Below are positions 1 through 9,814 of a stretch of DNA of 64,000 nucleotides, in pieces. Numbering within the stretch: the stretch's first letter is position 1; each line of letters begins with the position of its first letter. Origin of the DNA: Alphaproteobacteria bacterium (GTDB lineage Bacteria; Pseudomonadota; Alphaproteobacteria; RF32; CAG-239); contig SUUY01000001.1 of the NCBI GenBank assembly GCA_015062285.1, positions 296,880 through 360,879 on the forward strand. The letters run 5' to 3'. The translations under genes were made by a program, and so were the position numbers. A model generated the notes under the pieces. That model did not search any database, had not been told where the DNA came from, and saw nothing but the letters and a program-made list of their open reading frames with translations.

Positions 1-258
1 TACCACTAACTCCGGCACGATGCCTTCGCCTTTTCCGGTGATGTAGAGACCACCGTAGAATATCCCATTAAATGTCACAGGAATCTCTTCCTTGATCACG
101 ACAGTGATGGTGTCGTGGATTGTTATGACATCTGAGATGGTATACGTCATCTCACTATTGATCTCAGCTTTGGCTGTTGTGAGGTAATCACTACAGCTGC
201 AAATGCAGAAGCAGAAAGTGAAACATATTGCCATGATGATTGATTGAATCCTTGTCAT
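1..258 (-). CDS. Putative exported lipoprotein, truncated by the left window edge
   Basis: The frame opens at an ATG at 258 on the minus strand and stays open to base 1, giving 86 codons with no stop, so the C-terminus lies outside the window. The N-terminus has a short hydrophobic stretch with several cysteines ending in C-S-C-S-D, which resembles a lipoprotein signal peptide. The rest looks beta-rich with many Thr, Ile and Val residues. I recognise no family. The codons look richer in G and C than in neighbouring genes, which may mean transfer or a different expression class. The start is the first ATG before the hydrophobic segment. Confidence 0.6.
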   Translation of the reverse strand, partial: MTRIQSIIMAICFTFCFCICSCSDYLTTAKAEINSEMTYTISDVITIHDTITVVIKEEIPVTFNGIFYGGLYITGKGEGIVPELVV

Positions 259-745
259 GGTGTTTTTCTTTGAGTGCATCAGAAATCCGGTAGTATCGGA
301 GTTCCTTCTCTCTTTAGTTCCCGCCACATCGTAAAAATCATTTAAAAAACAAAACCAATACAAAAAACATGTAATGTTCAGGAAATGGCATTTCACCAAC
401 AAGCCTTGCTTGTCCTGATCGTCATGGCAAACGAGAATTACATTTTTTTGTTTGAATTTGATAATTAAATCTGGTGATTTTCAGATATTTTGGGGAAATT
501 TATATTTTTTACTACTCTTTATCTCTTTTTCAGCATAACGCTATATGCTGATCGCCTTACCTAATGCAAAAAGTCAATTTTCAAAATTCTATGAACGCTA
601 TCATAGTAACTATATGAAAAAGCTTAAAATTTATAATTATAAGCATAATTTTATACAAAAGATATATGGCATTATTGATTATAGCATAAATATAAGAAAC
701 TGCAAGAAAAAATGATGCTTTGGACGAAAATTTTAAAAACAACAT
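259..745. other. Gene-poor stretch, nothing recognised
   Basis: About 490 bases separate the left-edge lipoprotein gene from the terminator of the next minus-strand gene. It is very AT-rich. The only longer frame, on the minus strand from about 856, overlaps the real gene end and terminator and has no protein-like composition. The promoter of the left-edge gene must lie in its first part, but I see no convincing motif. Confidence 0.5.
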
Positions 746-779
746 AAAAAAAGCTCCTGTTGGCGAGGCCAAAAGGAGC
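746..779 (-). terminator. Rho-independent terminator of the 786-1412 gene
   Basis: On the minus strand a GCTCCT/AGGAGC stem with an inner TGGC/GCCA pairing is followed by a run of seven T. It sits directly after the stop codon of the lipoprotein gene. Confidence 0.8.
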
Positions 780-785
780 AAAAAG

Positions 786-1412
786 TCAGAAAACATCAAA
801 CGCAACCGGAAATTCCAGAGCATCGTCTGAAGATTCGCCATGTGAAGCAAAAACAAGATACATTGTACCTTTTAAGACATTGTTGTCATATTCGCTAAAT
901 GTGAGCGAAATAGGCAATAACTCGCAACATTGCAGTTCAGGCTGCGAAAAAGTAATCTTTTGGTTGTTGATGGTGAATGAAACATCATCAAAAGATTCAA
1001 TCTCGCTTTTTATCCAAACAGTGTTGTCGGCAAACTTAAATCCGTCTTGATAAGCAAAGGTTTTTCCTAGCAGATCTTGCGGTGAAGATAGGCTTAGTTG
1101 CTTGTTGTAGCTGACATTGTGGCAAATTTCAAAAACCTTGTAATTTGAAGATCCGCCGTCGCTATAAACAAGCCACGCAACATGCACATCGACAAACCGA
1201 TATTGTTCAGGCGGTTGTTGGTCTGAACCTAAAACAATAGTGTGAATGATTTGTCGTAGGCTGGTGAAATGATCTTGTTTGAGTTCGTATGAAAGATCAG
1301 CAGAACGAGATTTGTTTTCTGTTGAGGATATCTGTTCGGGAGCAATGTCCGGAACACAAGATGTTGCTCGAAGCGCTAGCAATGAGACAACAAGTAAAAT
1401 AATTTTTTTCAT
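786..1412 (-). CDS. Putative lipoprotein of unknown function
   Basis: The predicted protein has 208 residues. It starts with MKK and a hydrophobic signal segment ending near A-T-S-C at about residue 19, which could be a weak lipobox, so the product is probably exported and perhaps lipid-anchored. The remainder is polar, without membrane segments or any motif I recognise. A longer frame exists upstream to 1490. The ATG at 1412 is preferred because it puts the signal peptide at the N-terminus. The gene is monocistronic: a terminator follows, and the 82-bp repeat array lies upstream. Confidence 0.65.
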   Translation of the reverse strand: MKKIILLVVSLLALRATSCVPDIAPEQISSTENKSRSADLSYELKQDHFTSLRQIIHTIVLGSDQQPPEQYRFVDVHVAWLVYSDGGSSNYKVFEICHNVSYNKQLSLSSPQDLLGKTFAYQDGFKFADNTVWIKSEIESFDDVSFTINNQKITFSQPELQCCELLPISLTFSEYDNNVLKGTMYLVFASHGESSDDALEFPVAFDVF

Positions 1413-1549
1413 AGTATGCGGTTTTATAATTATATGTTTCTTGTCGTTTACTATAATTAGAAAATAATTAATTGGCAAGGAGTAAGTCATTAGTTATTAG
1501 GGGGCTTTCATTTTGAGAGGGGAGGTTAGGATAAGGGGGGGATTTTTAC

Positions 1550-1947
1550 TGTCACTCTGAGCCTGTCGAGGGATCTCAATATAGATGTTTCGACTTCGCT
1601 ATCGCTCCGCTCAACATGACAAAGTAGGAAGTGTCATCCTGAGCCTGTCGAGGGATCTTAATGTAGATGTTTCGACTACGCTATCGCTTCGCTCAACATG
1701 ACAAAGTAGGAAATGTCATCCCGAGCCTGTCGAGGGATCTTAATGTAGATGTTTCGACTTCGCTATCGCTCCGCTCAACATGACAAAGTAGGAAGTGTCA
1801 TCCCGAGTTTGTCGAGGGATCTCAATATAGATGTTTTGACTTCGCTATCGCTCCGCTCAACATGACAAAGTAGGAAATGTCATCCCGAATCTGTCGAAGA
1901 GTCTCAATAGATGTTTCTACTTCGCTACCGCTCCGCTCAACATGACA
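1550..1947. repeat. 82-bp minisatellite, five copies, each an imperfect palindrome
   Basis: Units begin at 1550, 1632, 1714, 1796 and 1878, an exact 82-bp period. Each starts with TGTCA, contains GTCGAGGGATCT followed by AGATGTTTCGAC, and ends with GCTCAACATGACA, so roughly 70 bases fold back on themselves, joined by a short AAGTAGGAA linker. The first four copies are nearly identical; the fifth is diverged and shorter. There is no plausible coding frame and there are no unique spacers, so this is not a CRISPR array. It resembles dispersed palindromic intergenic repeats (REP- or MITE-like). It lies between the lipoprotein gene and ppdK. Confidence 0.9.
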
Positions 1948-2148
1948 TTGATTTTGTTGTTTGAGTCAGATATTCGGGGCAAGTCTAAGGGTGACAGTAG
2001 AAAAGATATATAAGAGGGAGTTATTAGATAAGAAAATACTTTTTTCTTGTAGAATCGGAATCAATAGTATAACGTATTGACGAATAAATTTATCGTCAGG
2101 CGGAATCTCTGCTTGATTTAATGTTAACTAAAAGGAGAAACTTAAACC

Positions 2149-4848
2149 ATGAGTAAATGGGTTTATACATTTGGAGACGGCAAAGCCGAAGGTGATGCCA
2201 GCATGCGTAACCTCCTTGGTGGTAAAGGTGCTAACTTGGCCGAAATGAATGTGGTCGGTATGCCTGTGCCTCCGGGATTTACTGTTACAACAGAAGTATG
2301 TACATACTACTATGATAACAACAAAACTTATCCTGCAGATCTGAAAGATCAGGTTCGTGCTGCTGTGGCAGAAGTTGAAAAAATTATGGGCAAAAAATTT
2401 GCTGATGCTAATAACCCGTTGCTCTTCTCTGTTCGTTCCGGTGCAAGAGTTTCTATGCCCGGTATGATGGATACCGTTTTGAACTTGGGTTTGAACGATG
2501 AAACAGTTCAAGCTTTGGCTAAAGCTTCAGGATCTGAAAGATTTGCTTATGACTCTTATCGTCGTTTCTTGCAAATGTTCTCTGACGTGGTTTTGGGTGC
2601 AGATATTGACCTCTACGAAGAAGCTTTGGAAAATATGAAGAAATCTAAAGGCTACAAATCTGATACAGATTTGACAGCTGATGATCTAAAAGAATTGGTT
2701 AAAGAATACAAAGAAATCGGTGCAAAATTGGGTAAAGTTGTACCACAAGATCCATGGGATCAATTGTGGGCAGGTATTGGTGCCGTGTTTGGTTCTTGGA
2801 TGGCTGCTCGTGCTATTACATATCGTAAACTCAACAATATTCCGGGTGACTGGGGTACAGCCGTTAACGTTCAAACCATGGTATTTGGTAATGCCGGCGA
2901 TGATTGTGCTACCGGTGTTTGCTTCTCTCGTGACCCTGCAACAGGTGAAAATGTTTACTATGGTGAATATTTGATCAATGCTCAAGGTGAAGACGTTGTG
3001 GCAGGTATTCGTACTCCGCAACCAATGGCTTCTAAGGGTGATGGTACTTCTTTGGAAGAAAAATGGCCACACCTCTATCAACAATTGGTTGATGTTCGCA
3101 ATAAGTTGGAAGCTCACTACAAAGACATGCAAGATATGGAATTTACTATTGAACATGGTAAACTTTGGATGTTGCAATGCCGTAATGGTAAGAGAACCGC
3201 TGCAGCTGCTGTTCGTATGGCTGTTGAGATGGTTGAAGAAGGTATGCTTACCAAAGAAGAAGCTATTATGCGTGTTGGTGCAGATCAATTAGACCAATTG
3301 TTGCACCCAATGTTGGATCCTAAAGCTAAGAAAAATGTTATTGCTACCGGTTTGCCTGCTTCTCCGGGTGCTGCCGTTGGTCGTGCAGTATTTAACGCCG
3401 AAGATGCAGAAGCTTGGGCTAACAGAGGCGAAAAAGTTATCTTGATTCGTAACGAAACTTCTCCGGAAGATATCGGCGGTATGCATGCTTCTCAAGGTGT
3501 GATTACTGCTCGTGGCGGTATGACATCTCACGCTGCCGTTGTGGCTCGTGGTATGGGTACTCCTTGCGTTTCAGGCTCTAACGATATTACAATCAACTAT
3601 GCTAACAAAACCATGGCTACAAAATCAGGTGTTGTTATTAAAGAAGGTGATTGGGTATCTTTGGACGGTGCTAAAGGTCAGATTATTGAAGGCGAAATTC
3701 CAACCGTTAAGGCCGATACAAATACCGGTAACTTCGGTAAGTTGATGAGCTGGGTTGATGAAATCCGCGTATTGAAGGTTCGTGCTAATGCCGAAACACC
3801 AAAAGATGCTCAAACAGCTCGTGATTTTGGTGCTCAAGGTATTGGTTTGGCTCGTACCGAACATATGTTCTTTGATGCAAACAGAATCGGCGATATGCGT
3901 GCTATGATCTTGTCTGACAACGAAGCTGGTCGTCGTGCTGCTTTGGCTAAATTGTTGCCTTACCAAAAGCAAGACTTTAAAGATTTGTTCAAAATTATGG
4001 ACGGTCTGCCGGTTACTGTTCGTTTGCTTGACCCACCATTGCACGAATTCTTGCCTCATACTGAAGCAGAAATGCAAGAATTGGCAAACAAGTTGGGTGT
4101 AAGTTTAGAGCAAGTTAAGACACGTGCTGCTTCATTGCACGAAGCTAACCCAATGTTGGGTCATCGTGGTTGCCGTTTGGCTGTTACATATCCTGAAATT
4201 GCCGAGATGCAAGCTCGTGCTATTTTGGAAGCAGCTTTAGAATGCCAAGCAGAAGGTGTTAAAGTAACTCCTGAAATCGAAGTTCCGTTAACTGGTTCTA
4301 AGAAAGAGTTAGACTTGGTTAAAGATGTTATTGATACCACAGCTAAGCAAGTATTTGCAGAAAAAGGTGCAACAGTTAACTACATTGTTGGTACAATGAT
4401 TGAGTTGCCTAGAGCTGCCCTTATGGCTGAAGAAATTGCTCAATCTGCAGCATTCTTCGGTTTTGGTACAAACGACCTCACTCAAACAACTTTGGGTATG
4501 AGCCGTGATGATACCGGTGCAATCTTGGATGAATACAGAGCAAAAGGCGTTTATGTTGCAGATCCGTTTGCATCTATCGATGTTGATGGTGTTGGTAAAC
4601 TCGTTGCTCGTGCTTGCCGTAAAGGTCGTGAAACCAATGCAGACATCCACTTGGGTGTTTGTGGTGAACATGGTGGTGATCCAAAATCTATTGAATTCTT
4701 CCACCAAGTTGGTTTGGACTATGTATCTTGTTCACCATACCGTGTACCTGTTGCTCGCTTGGCTGCAGCTCAAGCTGCCGTTAAGTTCGGCACAGCTCGC
4801 ACAGTTGGCGGAAATGAAGGTGGTTGTTGCTGCCGTAAAGCAAGCTAA
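2149..4848 (+). CDS. ppdK: Pyruvate, phosphate dikinase
   Basis: This cytosolic enzyme interconverts pyruvate, ATP and phosphate with phosphoenolpyruvate, AMP and PPi. In anaerobes it often serves PPi-dependent glycolysis. The 899-residue length matches the family. The N-terminal ATP-grasp domain starts near residue 20 (LLGGKGANLAEM). The swivelling phosphohistidine domain carries GGMTSHAAVVARGMGTPC near 456-473, with the phosphorylated His. The C-terminal TIM barrel holds the PEP site, including VCGEHGGDP near 837 with the catalytic Cys. AAAGGAG lies just upstream of the ATG. The tail GGCCCRKAS is unusually cysteine-rich. A strong terminator follows, so the gene is probably monocistronic. 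Confidence 0.98.
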   Translation: MSKWVYTFGDGKAEGDASMRNLLGGKGANLAEMNVVGMPVPPGFTVTTEVCTYYYDNNKTYPADLKDQVRAAVAEVEKIMGKKFADANNPLLFSVRSGARVSMPGMMDTVLNLGLNDETVQALAKASGSERFAYDSYRRFLQMFSDVVLGADIDLYEEALENMKKSKGYKSDTDLTADDLKELVKEYKEIGAKLGKVVPQDPWDQLWAGIGAVFGSWMAARAITYRKLNNIPGDWGTAVNVQTMVFGNAGDDCATGVCFSRDPATGENVYYGEYLINAQGEDVVAGIRTPQPMASKGDGTSLEEKWPHLYQQLVDVRNKLEAHYKDMQDMEFTIEHGKLWMLQCRNGKRTAAAAVRMAVEMVEEGMLTKEEAIMRVGADQLDQLLHPMLDPKAKKNVIATGLPASPGAAVGRAVFNAEDAEAWANRGEKVILIRNETSPEDIGGMHASQGVITARGGMTSHAAVVARGMGTPCVSGSNDITINYANKTMATKSGVVIKEGDWVSLDGAKGQIIEGEIPTVKADTNTGNFGKLMSWVDEIRVLKVRANAETPKDAQTARDFGAQGIGLARTEHMFFDANRIGDMRAMILSDNEAGRRAALAKLLPYQKQDFKDLFKIMDGLPVTVRLLDPPLHEFLPHTEAEMQELANKLGVSLEQVKTRAASLHEANPMLGHRGCRLAVTYPEIAEMQARAILEAALECQAEGVKVTPEIEVPLTGSKKELDLVKDVIDTTAKQVFAEKGATVNYIVGTMIELPRAALMAEEIAQSAAFFGFGTNDLTQTTLGMSRDDTGAILDEYRAKGVYVADPFASIDVDGVGKLVARACRKGRETNADIHLGVCGEHGGDPKSIEFFHQVGLDYVSCSPYRVPVARLAAAQAAVKFGTARTVGGNEGGCCCRKAS

Positions 4849-4885
4849 AACCGCATATAACAAGCTCATCTAGAGCAAAAATTGT

Positions 4886-4918
4886 AAAAGACCGAATGTT
4901 TTTCACATTCGGTCTTTT
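4886..4918. terminator. Terminator after ppdK
   Basis: A 14-bp perfect stem AAAAGACCGAATGT/ACATTCGGTCTTTT with a short T-rich loop. Its flanking A and T runs let it work in both directions, serving ppdK and possibly the convergent kinase gene. Confidence 0.9.
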
Positions 4919-4988
4919 AATTTTCACTCTATCTAAACTGTTCTCTGTGGTTTTAGATTATATTTGCAGGTTGATATGATGAAATTTA

Positions 4989-6419
4989 TTATTCCTGTGA
5001 GATGCTTAACGGGATGTAGATTGTAAATGTTGTTCCGTTATAGCTATTTGATTTGACTGTAAGATTACCACGATGTCGCATGACTATGTGTTTGACAATG
5101 GCAAGGCCTAAGCCAGTTCCTTTGATGTTTAAATCTTTGTGTTCTTGCAGGCGATAAAATCTTTCTGTCAGACGAGCTAGATTTTCCGGTTCTATTTTGG
5201 GGCCTTTATTATTTACGGATATGGCAATCGCCGGTCCGGTAGCAATATTTTCACTGATAGAATTGGGAATTTCTTCTACGTCTTTTATTTTTAGAGTGAT
5301 ATCTGTTCCGGAAAGACCATATTTAATTGCATTATCAGTCAAATTTTGCACCACTTGTTTTATTTGTGCTCGGTCACAGGTGATTTTTTCGTTATCAGTT
5401 TCAAAAATAGTTTTAATTTTCATCTCACGTTCAGAAGCTTTGATAGTTAAACTTTGAGCTACTTCTTCGATGATCTCTTTAGCATTGTGTTTGCCTTCCG
5501 GAGCTTGGTCTTGATTTAATTCAATGCGTGATAATGATAGCAGGTTTTCAATGAGTGCAGACATATATTCAGCTTGTTCACTCATTATTTTTAAGAACTT
5601 GTCTTGAGCTTCAGGGTCGTCTTTGGCAGATGTTTGCAATGTTTCAATAAATCCGGAGATAATAGACAATGGTGTGCGAAGTTCATGACTGGCGTTAGCT
5701 ACAAAATCTGATTGCATTTTTTCGATTTTTAGTGATTTGGTCAGATCATATATCGAAACAACAGCTACGGCTTTTCCTTTAGAAAGCCATGGAAGTTGTT
5801 TGATATGAGCATAAAGCTTTTGATCAATTGGTTTGTCAACATAGAAAATAAGATTCTCGGCCTCGCTTTCTTTGTTTAAGACCTTGCTTGTGGCTCGCAA
5901 AAAGCTATGTGAATTAAATAGCTTATCAATGTTTTTATCAGTAATGTTTTTGCCAAAACTATTACGGGCAGCCAAATTCGCTCCAATAATATAACCAACT
6001 TGGTCTAGCATAAGGATAGGATCTGGCAGGCTGTCGAGCACAGCGGTATCTGAAATTGTTTGAGCTTCCAGAGTATTGGTTTTTTCTGCCCAAAAGCGGT
6101 GCATAGCATTTACAGCATCGACAATATCTTTTGTTTCTTCTTCTGAAAGCTGCATGGCTTTGTTTTCAATGTTTTCTCCTTTTGACATGGCCATGATATA
6201 GTGCTTTATTTGTTGGAGCTGAATAGTCATGGGAAGAAGCAAAATTATGTTAAATCCGACAACAGTGGCCATGGATAAAACAGCAAGTAGAGGATCTACC
6301 ATTTTAAACATTGATAAAATTAAAAAAATCAGCGCTGTGGGAAAGCTTAAAACTAATACTTTAGTGGCAAATTGGGAGCTTTTTTCAAAACCGAGGGATT
6401 TTCCGATTTTTTTGAACAT
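4989..6419 (-). CDS. phoR: PhoR-like sensor histidine kinase
   Basis: The 476-residue membrane kinase has two adjacent N-terminal membrane segments (about residues 22-65), a PAS region (about 115-220), a HisKA domain with the phosphoacceptor His in ASHELRTPL near 246, and a HATPase domain with an N box (DNAIKYG, near 365) and GTGLGLAIVKHI near 440. The sequence after the His box (SGFIETLQ) is typical of alphaproteobacterial PhoR, the phosphate-starvation sensor that acts on PhoB. No phoB or pst genes lie next to it, so the assignment rests on the domain motif alone. It is divergent from mutS and shares a 94-bp intergenic region. Confidence 0.8.
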   Translation of the reverse strand: MFKKIGKSLGFEKSSQFATKVLVLSFPTALIFLILSMFKMVDPLLAVLSMATVVGFNIILLLPMTIQLQQIKHYIMAMSKGENIENKAMQLSEEETKDIVDAVNAMHRFWAEKTNTLEAQTISDTAVLDSLPDPILMLDQVGYIIGANLAARNSFGKNITDKNIDKLFNSHSFLRATSKVLNKESEAENLIFYVDKPIDQKLYAHIKQLPWLSKGKAVAVVSIYDLTKSLKIEKMQSDFVANASHELRTPLSIISGFIETLQTSAKDDPEAQDKFLKIMSEQAEYMSALIENLLSLSRIELNQDQAPEGKHNAKEIIEEVAQSLTIKASEREMKIKTIFETDNEKITCDRAQIKQVVQNLTDNAIKYGLSGTDITLKIKDVEEIPNSISENIATGPAIAISVNNKGPKIEPENLARLTERFYRLQEHKDLNIKGTGLGLAIVKHIVMRHRGNLTVKSNSYNGTTFTIYIPLSISQE

Positions 6420-6513
6420 GTTTGTTGTCCTATATCTTATAAAAAAAACTAGACTGATTTTTTTATTATACTAATATATAACAAGTTTAAAAATACTAAA
6501 TTTTTGGAAGCAG

Positions 6514-9174
6514 ATGACTAATAATACCGCAATGACACCTTTGATGACTCAGTATAAGCAAATTAAGTCTGAACATGAGGATTATTTGCTGTTTTATCGT
6601 ATGGGCGATTTTTATGAGCTTTTTTTTGATGATGCGGTAAAAGCATCGAAAGCATTGGACATTGCTTTGACCAAGCGCGGAAAATGCGAAGGCGAAGATA
6701 TTCCTATGTGCGGAGTTCCGTTTCATGCTTATGAAAGTTATTTGGCACGTCTTATCAGACAAGGTTTTAAGGTTGCTATTTGTGAACAGGTTGAAGATCC
6801 TAAAGAAGCTAAAAAACGAGGATATAAAGCAATTGTTAAAAGAGAAGTTATCAGGTTGGTTACGCCGGGAACTTTAACCGAAGAGCCATTACTAGATGCA
6901 AAAAAGAATAACTTTTTACTTTCTTTGGCTAAAATTCATGATTGTCTGGGAATTTCGTGGTTGGATATTTCTACCGGTGATTTTTTGTTGCAAGAAATTA
7001 TTTTGAAAGACAGGGAGGAAGCTGTTTTGCTTTCAAGTCTTATTTCTCGTTTGAATCCGGTAGAAATAATTGTTTCTGATGCATATTTGCAAAATCCGCA
7101 AATATTCAATGTTCTTAATTCTTGTCGTGATAGATTGTCTGTTCTACCGCAAGCTCGCTTTAACAGTGAAAATTCAGCCAAAAGGCTCAAAGACATATTT
7201 AAGGTTGATAGCTTGGATTCATTTGGTAATTTTTCTCGAGCAGAAGTTTGTGCCGCCGGAGTATTGTTGGACTATGTTGAAGTAACACAGAAAGGTAAAT
7301 TGCCTCTTATTCAGCATCCGCAAAAAGTTACCGAAGGGCAAATTATGGAAATTGATGGAGCTACAAGAAGGTCATTGGAGCTCATAGAATCTATTAATGG
7401 TGATAAATCATCTTCTTTGTTGGGAACAATAGATTATACCGTTAGCGGATCAGGAGGACGTTTGCTTGCTGCAAGAGTAGCAAACCCACTAAAAGATGTG
7501 GGTGAGATTAACAGACGTTTAGATGTTGTTGAATTTTTTGTTTCCAATCACACTATAAGAACAGATTTAAGACAAATATTGAAATCTTATCCGGATATTG
7601 AACGAGCTGTTTCTCGTTTGTGTGTAGGAAGAGGCGGACCTCGAGATTTGGCAAACATAAAAACGGCTTTAATGCTTGTGTATCCGATAAGAAATTTATT
7701 GTCCGCCGGTGATTTCGGGGCTCCTAATTCTTTGCAACAAATATTAAAAAGTATGGGAGAACATTCTCATTTGGTGGCAGAGTTAGATTCAGCCTTGGCT
7801 GATGAATTGCCTTTATTAGCCAGAGACGGGGGATTTGTAAGAGAAGGATTTTCTCCGGCACTTGACGAAGTAAAAAGAATAAAGAACGACAGTCATAATG
7901 TTATTTTGGAATTTCAGGCAAAATATGCAGAGACTACGGGAATCGCTAATCTTAAAATCAAGTTTAATAATGTAATAGGGTATTTTATTGAGGTGCCAAG
8001 CAAATTTGCAACTCAGTTACTGGAGGACAAAAGATTTATTCATCGCCAATCAGTTTTAAATGCGTCCAGATTTACAACCGTAGAACTGACAGAACTTGAA
8101 AATAAGATTAGTGGTGCTTCAGATAAAGCTCTGGCTTTGGAGTTGGAAATATTTGAGCAATTGGTTAAATCGGTGAGAACCTATTGCGATGATATATTAA
8201 AAGCGGCAAAGAGCTTTGCTGAACTTGATGTGGCTTCGGCTTTGGCAGAGTTGGCGGTGGAGAATAATTATTGTCGTCCGCAAATTGATGATAGTTTGGC
8301 TTTTGATATTCGTGAAGGTAGACATCCGGTAGTGGAAGCTGCTATTTGTAAAAACGGAGAAAGTTCTTTTGTAGCAAATAATTGTGATTTAGGAGGGGAA
8401 AAAGGCTGTTTATGGTTGCTCACAGGTCCTAATATGGCAGGTAAATCTACATTTTTGCGGCAAAATGCCATAATTGCAATTATGGCACAGATGGGATCTT
8501 TTGTTCCTTGTGCGTATGCTCATATCGGTATTATCAATAAGGTGTTTTCTCGAGTTGGTGCAAGTGATGACTTGGCAAAAGGGCGTTCTACGTTTATGGT
8601 GGAAATGGTGGAAACAGCCAGTATTTTGAACCAAGCCGATGAACGCTCCTTTGTTATATTAGATGAAATAGGTCGAGGAACCGCAACTTTTGACGGGCTT
8701 TCGATTGCTTGGGCAGTAGTGGAAAATTTGCACGAGGTTAATAAATGTAGGACGTTGTTTGCCACCCATTATCATGAGTTGACCGCGTTAGCATCAAAAA
8801 TGCCTAAGATGTCTTTACATTGTATGAAAATTAAAGAATTTAATGATGAAGTGATCTTTTTACACGAAGTGATCGACGGCGCAGCAGACAGAAGTTATGG
8901 TATTCATGTTGCTAAGTTGGCCGGACTTCCAAAGTCGGTTATAAAGCGTTCGGAGCAAGTTTTGGAACATTTGGAAAAGAACGGAAAAGGAAACTCTATC
9001 AGTAAGCTGGCTGATGATTTGCCTCTGTTTGCAGTTTTAAGGGAAAAAGATGATAAGAGCCAAGAAAAGAATCCGGCATTAGAAGCTTTAGAAGCGGTTA
9101 ATCCAGATGAATTAACTCCGAGAGAAGCCCTAGAAAAGCTTTATGAATTAAAAAAAATGCAAAATAAAAACTAA
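6514..9174 (+). CDS. mutS: DNA mismatch repair ATPase MutS
   Basis: MutS recognises mismatches and starts methyl-independent or MutL-directed repair. At 886 residues it is full length. The mismatch-binding motif GDFYELF is near residue 31, the connector and lever domains follow, and the ATPase has a Walker A GPNMAGKST near 638, a Walker B ILDEIGRGT near 715 and THYHEL further on. The C-terminus ends in a short helical tail with NPDELTPREALEKLYELKK, the usual dimer/tetramer helix. A GGAAG Shine-Dalgarno-like sequence lies before the ATG. No mutL is in the window. The gene appears monocistronic. Confidence 0.98.
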   Translation: MTNNTAMTPLMTQYKQIKSEHEDYLLFYRMGDFYELFFDDAVKASKALDIALTKRGKCEGEDIPMCGVPFHAYESYLARLIRQGFKVAICEQVEDPKEAKKRGYKAIVKREVIRLVTPGTLTEEPLLDAKKNNFLLSLAKIHDCLGISWLDISTGDFLLQEIILKDREEAVLLSSLISRLNPVEIIVSDAYLQNPQIFNVLNSCRDRLSVLPQARFNSENSAKRLKDIFKVDSLDSFGNFSRAEVCAAGVLLDYVEVTQKGKLPLIQHPQKVTEGQIMEIDGATRRSLELIESINGDKSSSLLGTIDYTVSGSGGRLLAARVANPLKDVGEINRRLDVVEFFVSNHTIRTDLRQILKSYPDIERAVSRLCVGRGGPRDLANIKTALMLVYPIRNLLSAGDFGAPNSLQQILKSMGEHSHLVAELDSALADELPLLARDGGFVREGFSPALDEVKRIKNDSHNVILEFQAKYAETTGIANLKIKFNNVIGYFIEVPSKFATQLLEDKRFIHRQSVLNASRFTTVELTELENKISGASDKALALELEIFEQLVKSVRTYCDDILKAAKSFAELDVASALAELAVENNYCRPQIDDSLAFDIREGRHPVVEAAICKNGESSFVANNCDLGGEKGCLWLLTGPNMAGKSTFLRQNAIIAIMAQMGSFVPCAYAHIGIINKVFSRVGASDDLAKGRSTFMVEMVETASILNQADERSFVILDEIGRGTATFDGLSIAWAVVENLHEVNKCRTLFATHYHELTALASKMPKMSLHCMKIKEFNDEVIFLHEVIDGAADRSYGIHVAKLAGLPKSVIKRSEQVLEHLEKNGKGNSISKLADDLPLFAVLREKDDKSQEKNPALEALEAVNPDELTPREALEKLYELKKMQNKN

Positions 9175-9276
9175 TTTACTTTTGAAAATATATAATAATT
9201 GTTGAAAATCAATAAGATACTTTATGGTAATATGTTACCGCTATATAAACCCCTGAATTTGCTTGTTAAATTGTTG

Positions 9277-9304
9277 TTGACAATGAGCTTTTTTAATGTA
9301 TATT
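9277..9304 (+). promoter_or_regulatory. Sigma-70-type promoter of rplM-rpsI
   Basis: TTGACA at 9277-9282, a 16-nt spacer and TATATT at 9299-9304, placed about 45 bases before the rplM start. This is a near-consensus housekeeping promoter, as expected for ribosomal protein genes. Confidence 0.75.
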
Positions 9305-9347
9305 CAGCTCGAATGATTTAACTATCTTTATATAAGAGAGAAAACAC

Positions 9348-9812
9348 ATGAATACATATTCTACTAAACCCTCAGATATTGAGAGAAAATGGTATGTAGT
9401 TGATGCTCAAGGTGTTGTGTTGGGCCGTTTGTCTGCTCAGATCGCTAAGATCTTGCAAGGTAAAAATAAGCCTAATTATGTTAGTAACCTTGATTGCGGT
9501 GACTATGTAGTTGTTATTAATGCTGATAAGGTTAAACTTACCGGCCGTAAGTTGGCAGATAAAAAATATTTCCATCACACAGGTTGGGCCGGTGGTATTA
9601 AAGAAACCACAGCTGGCAAAATCTTGGCTGGAAGATTTCCGGAAAGAGTTATTATCAAAGCTGTTGAACGCATGATTTCTCGTAATCCTATGGGGCGTCA
9701 ACAAATGACAAAGCTCAAGGTTTATGCCGGAGAAAATCACCCTCATACAGCTCAAAATCCAATTGTGTTGGATATGGAAGCTATGAACCCAAAGAATAAG
9801 AGGAGCAAATAA
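9348..9812 (+). CDS. rplM: 50S ribosomal protein L13
   Basis: L13 is an early-assembling large-subunit protein. The 154 residues match the alphaproteobacterial length. Typical features are the N-terminal [20 protein letters not shown] segment and the conserved [19 protein letters not shown] segment. A GAGAG Shine-Dalgarno sequence precedes the ATG. It is co-transcribed with rpsI, 2 bp downstream, the universal L13-S9 pair. Confidence 0.98.
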   Translation: MNTYSTKPSDIERKWYVVDAQGVVLGRLSAQIAKILQGKNKPNYVSNLDCGDYVVVINADKVKLTGRKLADKKYFHHTGWAGGIKETTAGKILAGRFPERVIIKAVERMISRNPMGRQQMTKLKVYAGENHPHTAQNPIVLDMEAMNPKNKRSK

Positions 9813-9814
9813 TT

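Noticed and set aside
581-856. Minus-strand frame upstream of the lipoprotein gene
   Set aside because: It overlaps the terminator and the end of the 786-1412 gene in another frame; low-complexity hydrophobic peptide without a start signal.
1550-1947. CRISPR array
   Set aside because: The repeats are joined without unique spacers, and the units are palindromic over nearly their whole length. No cas genes are nearby.
2047-2073. Promoter of ppdK (TTGTAG, 15-nt spacer, TATAAC)
   Set aside because: The spacing is short and the -35 element weak; not strong enough to list as a feature.
2686-3288. Long minus-strand frame inside ppdK (also 2128-2511, 3625-4077, 4309-4707)
   Set aside because: Antisense shadows of a highly expressed gene with biased codon use; the peptides are rich in His, Asn and Thr and resemble no protein.
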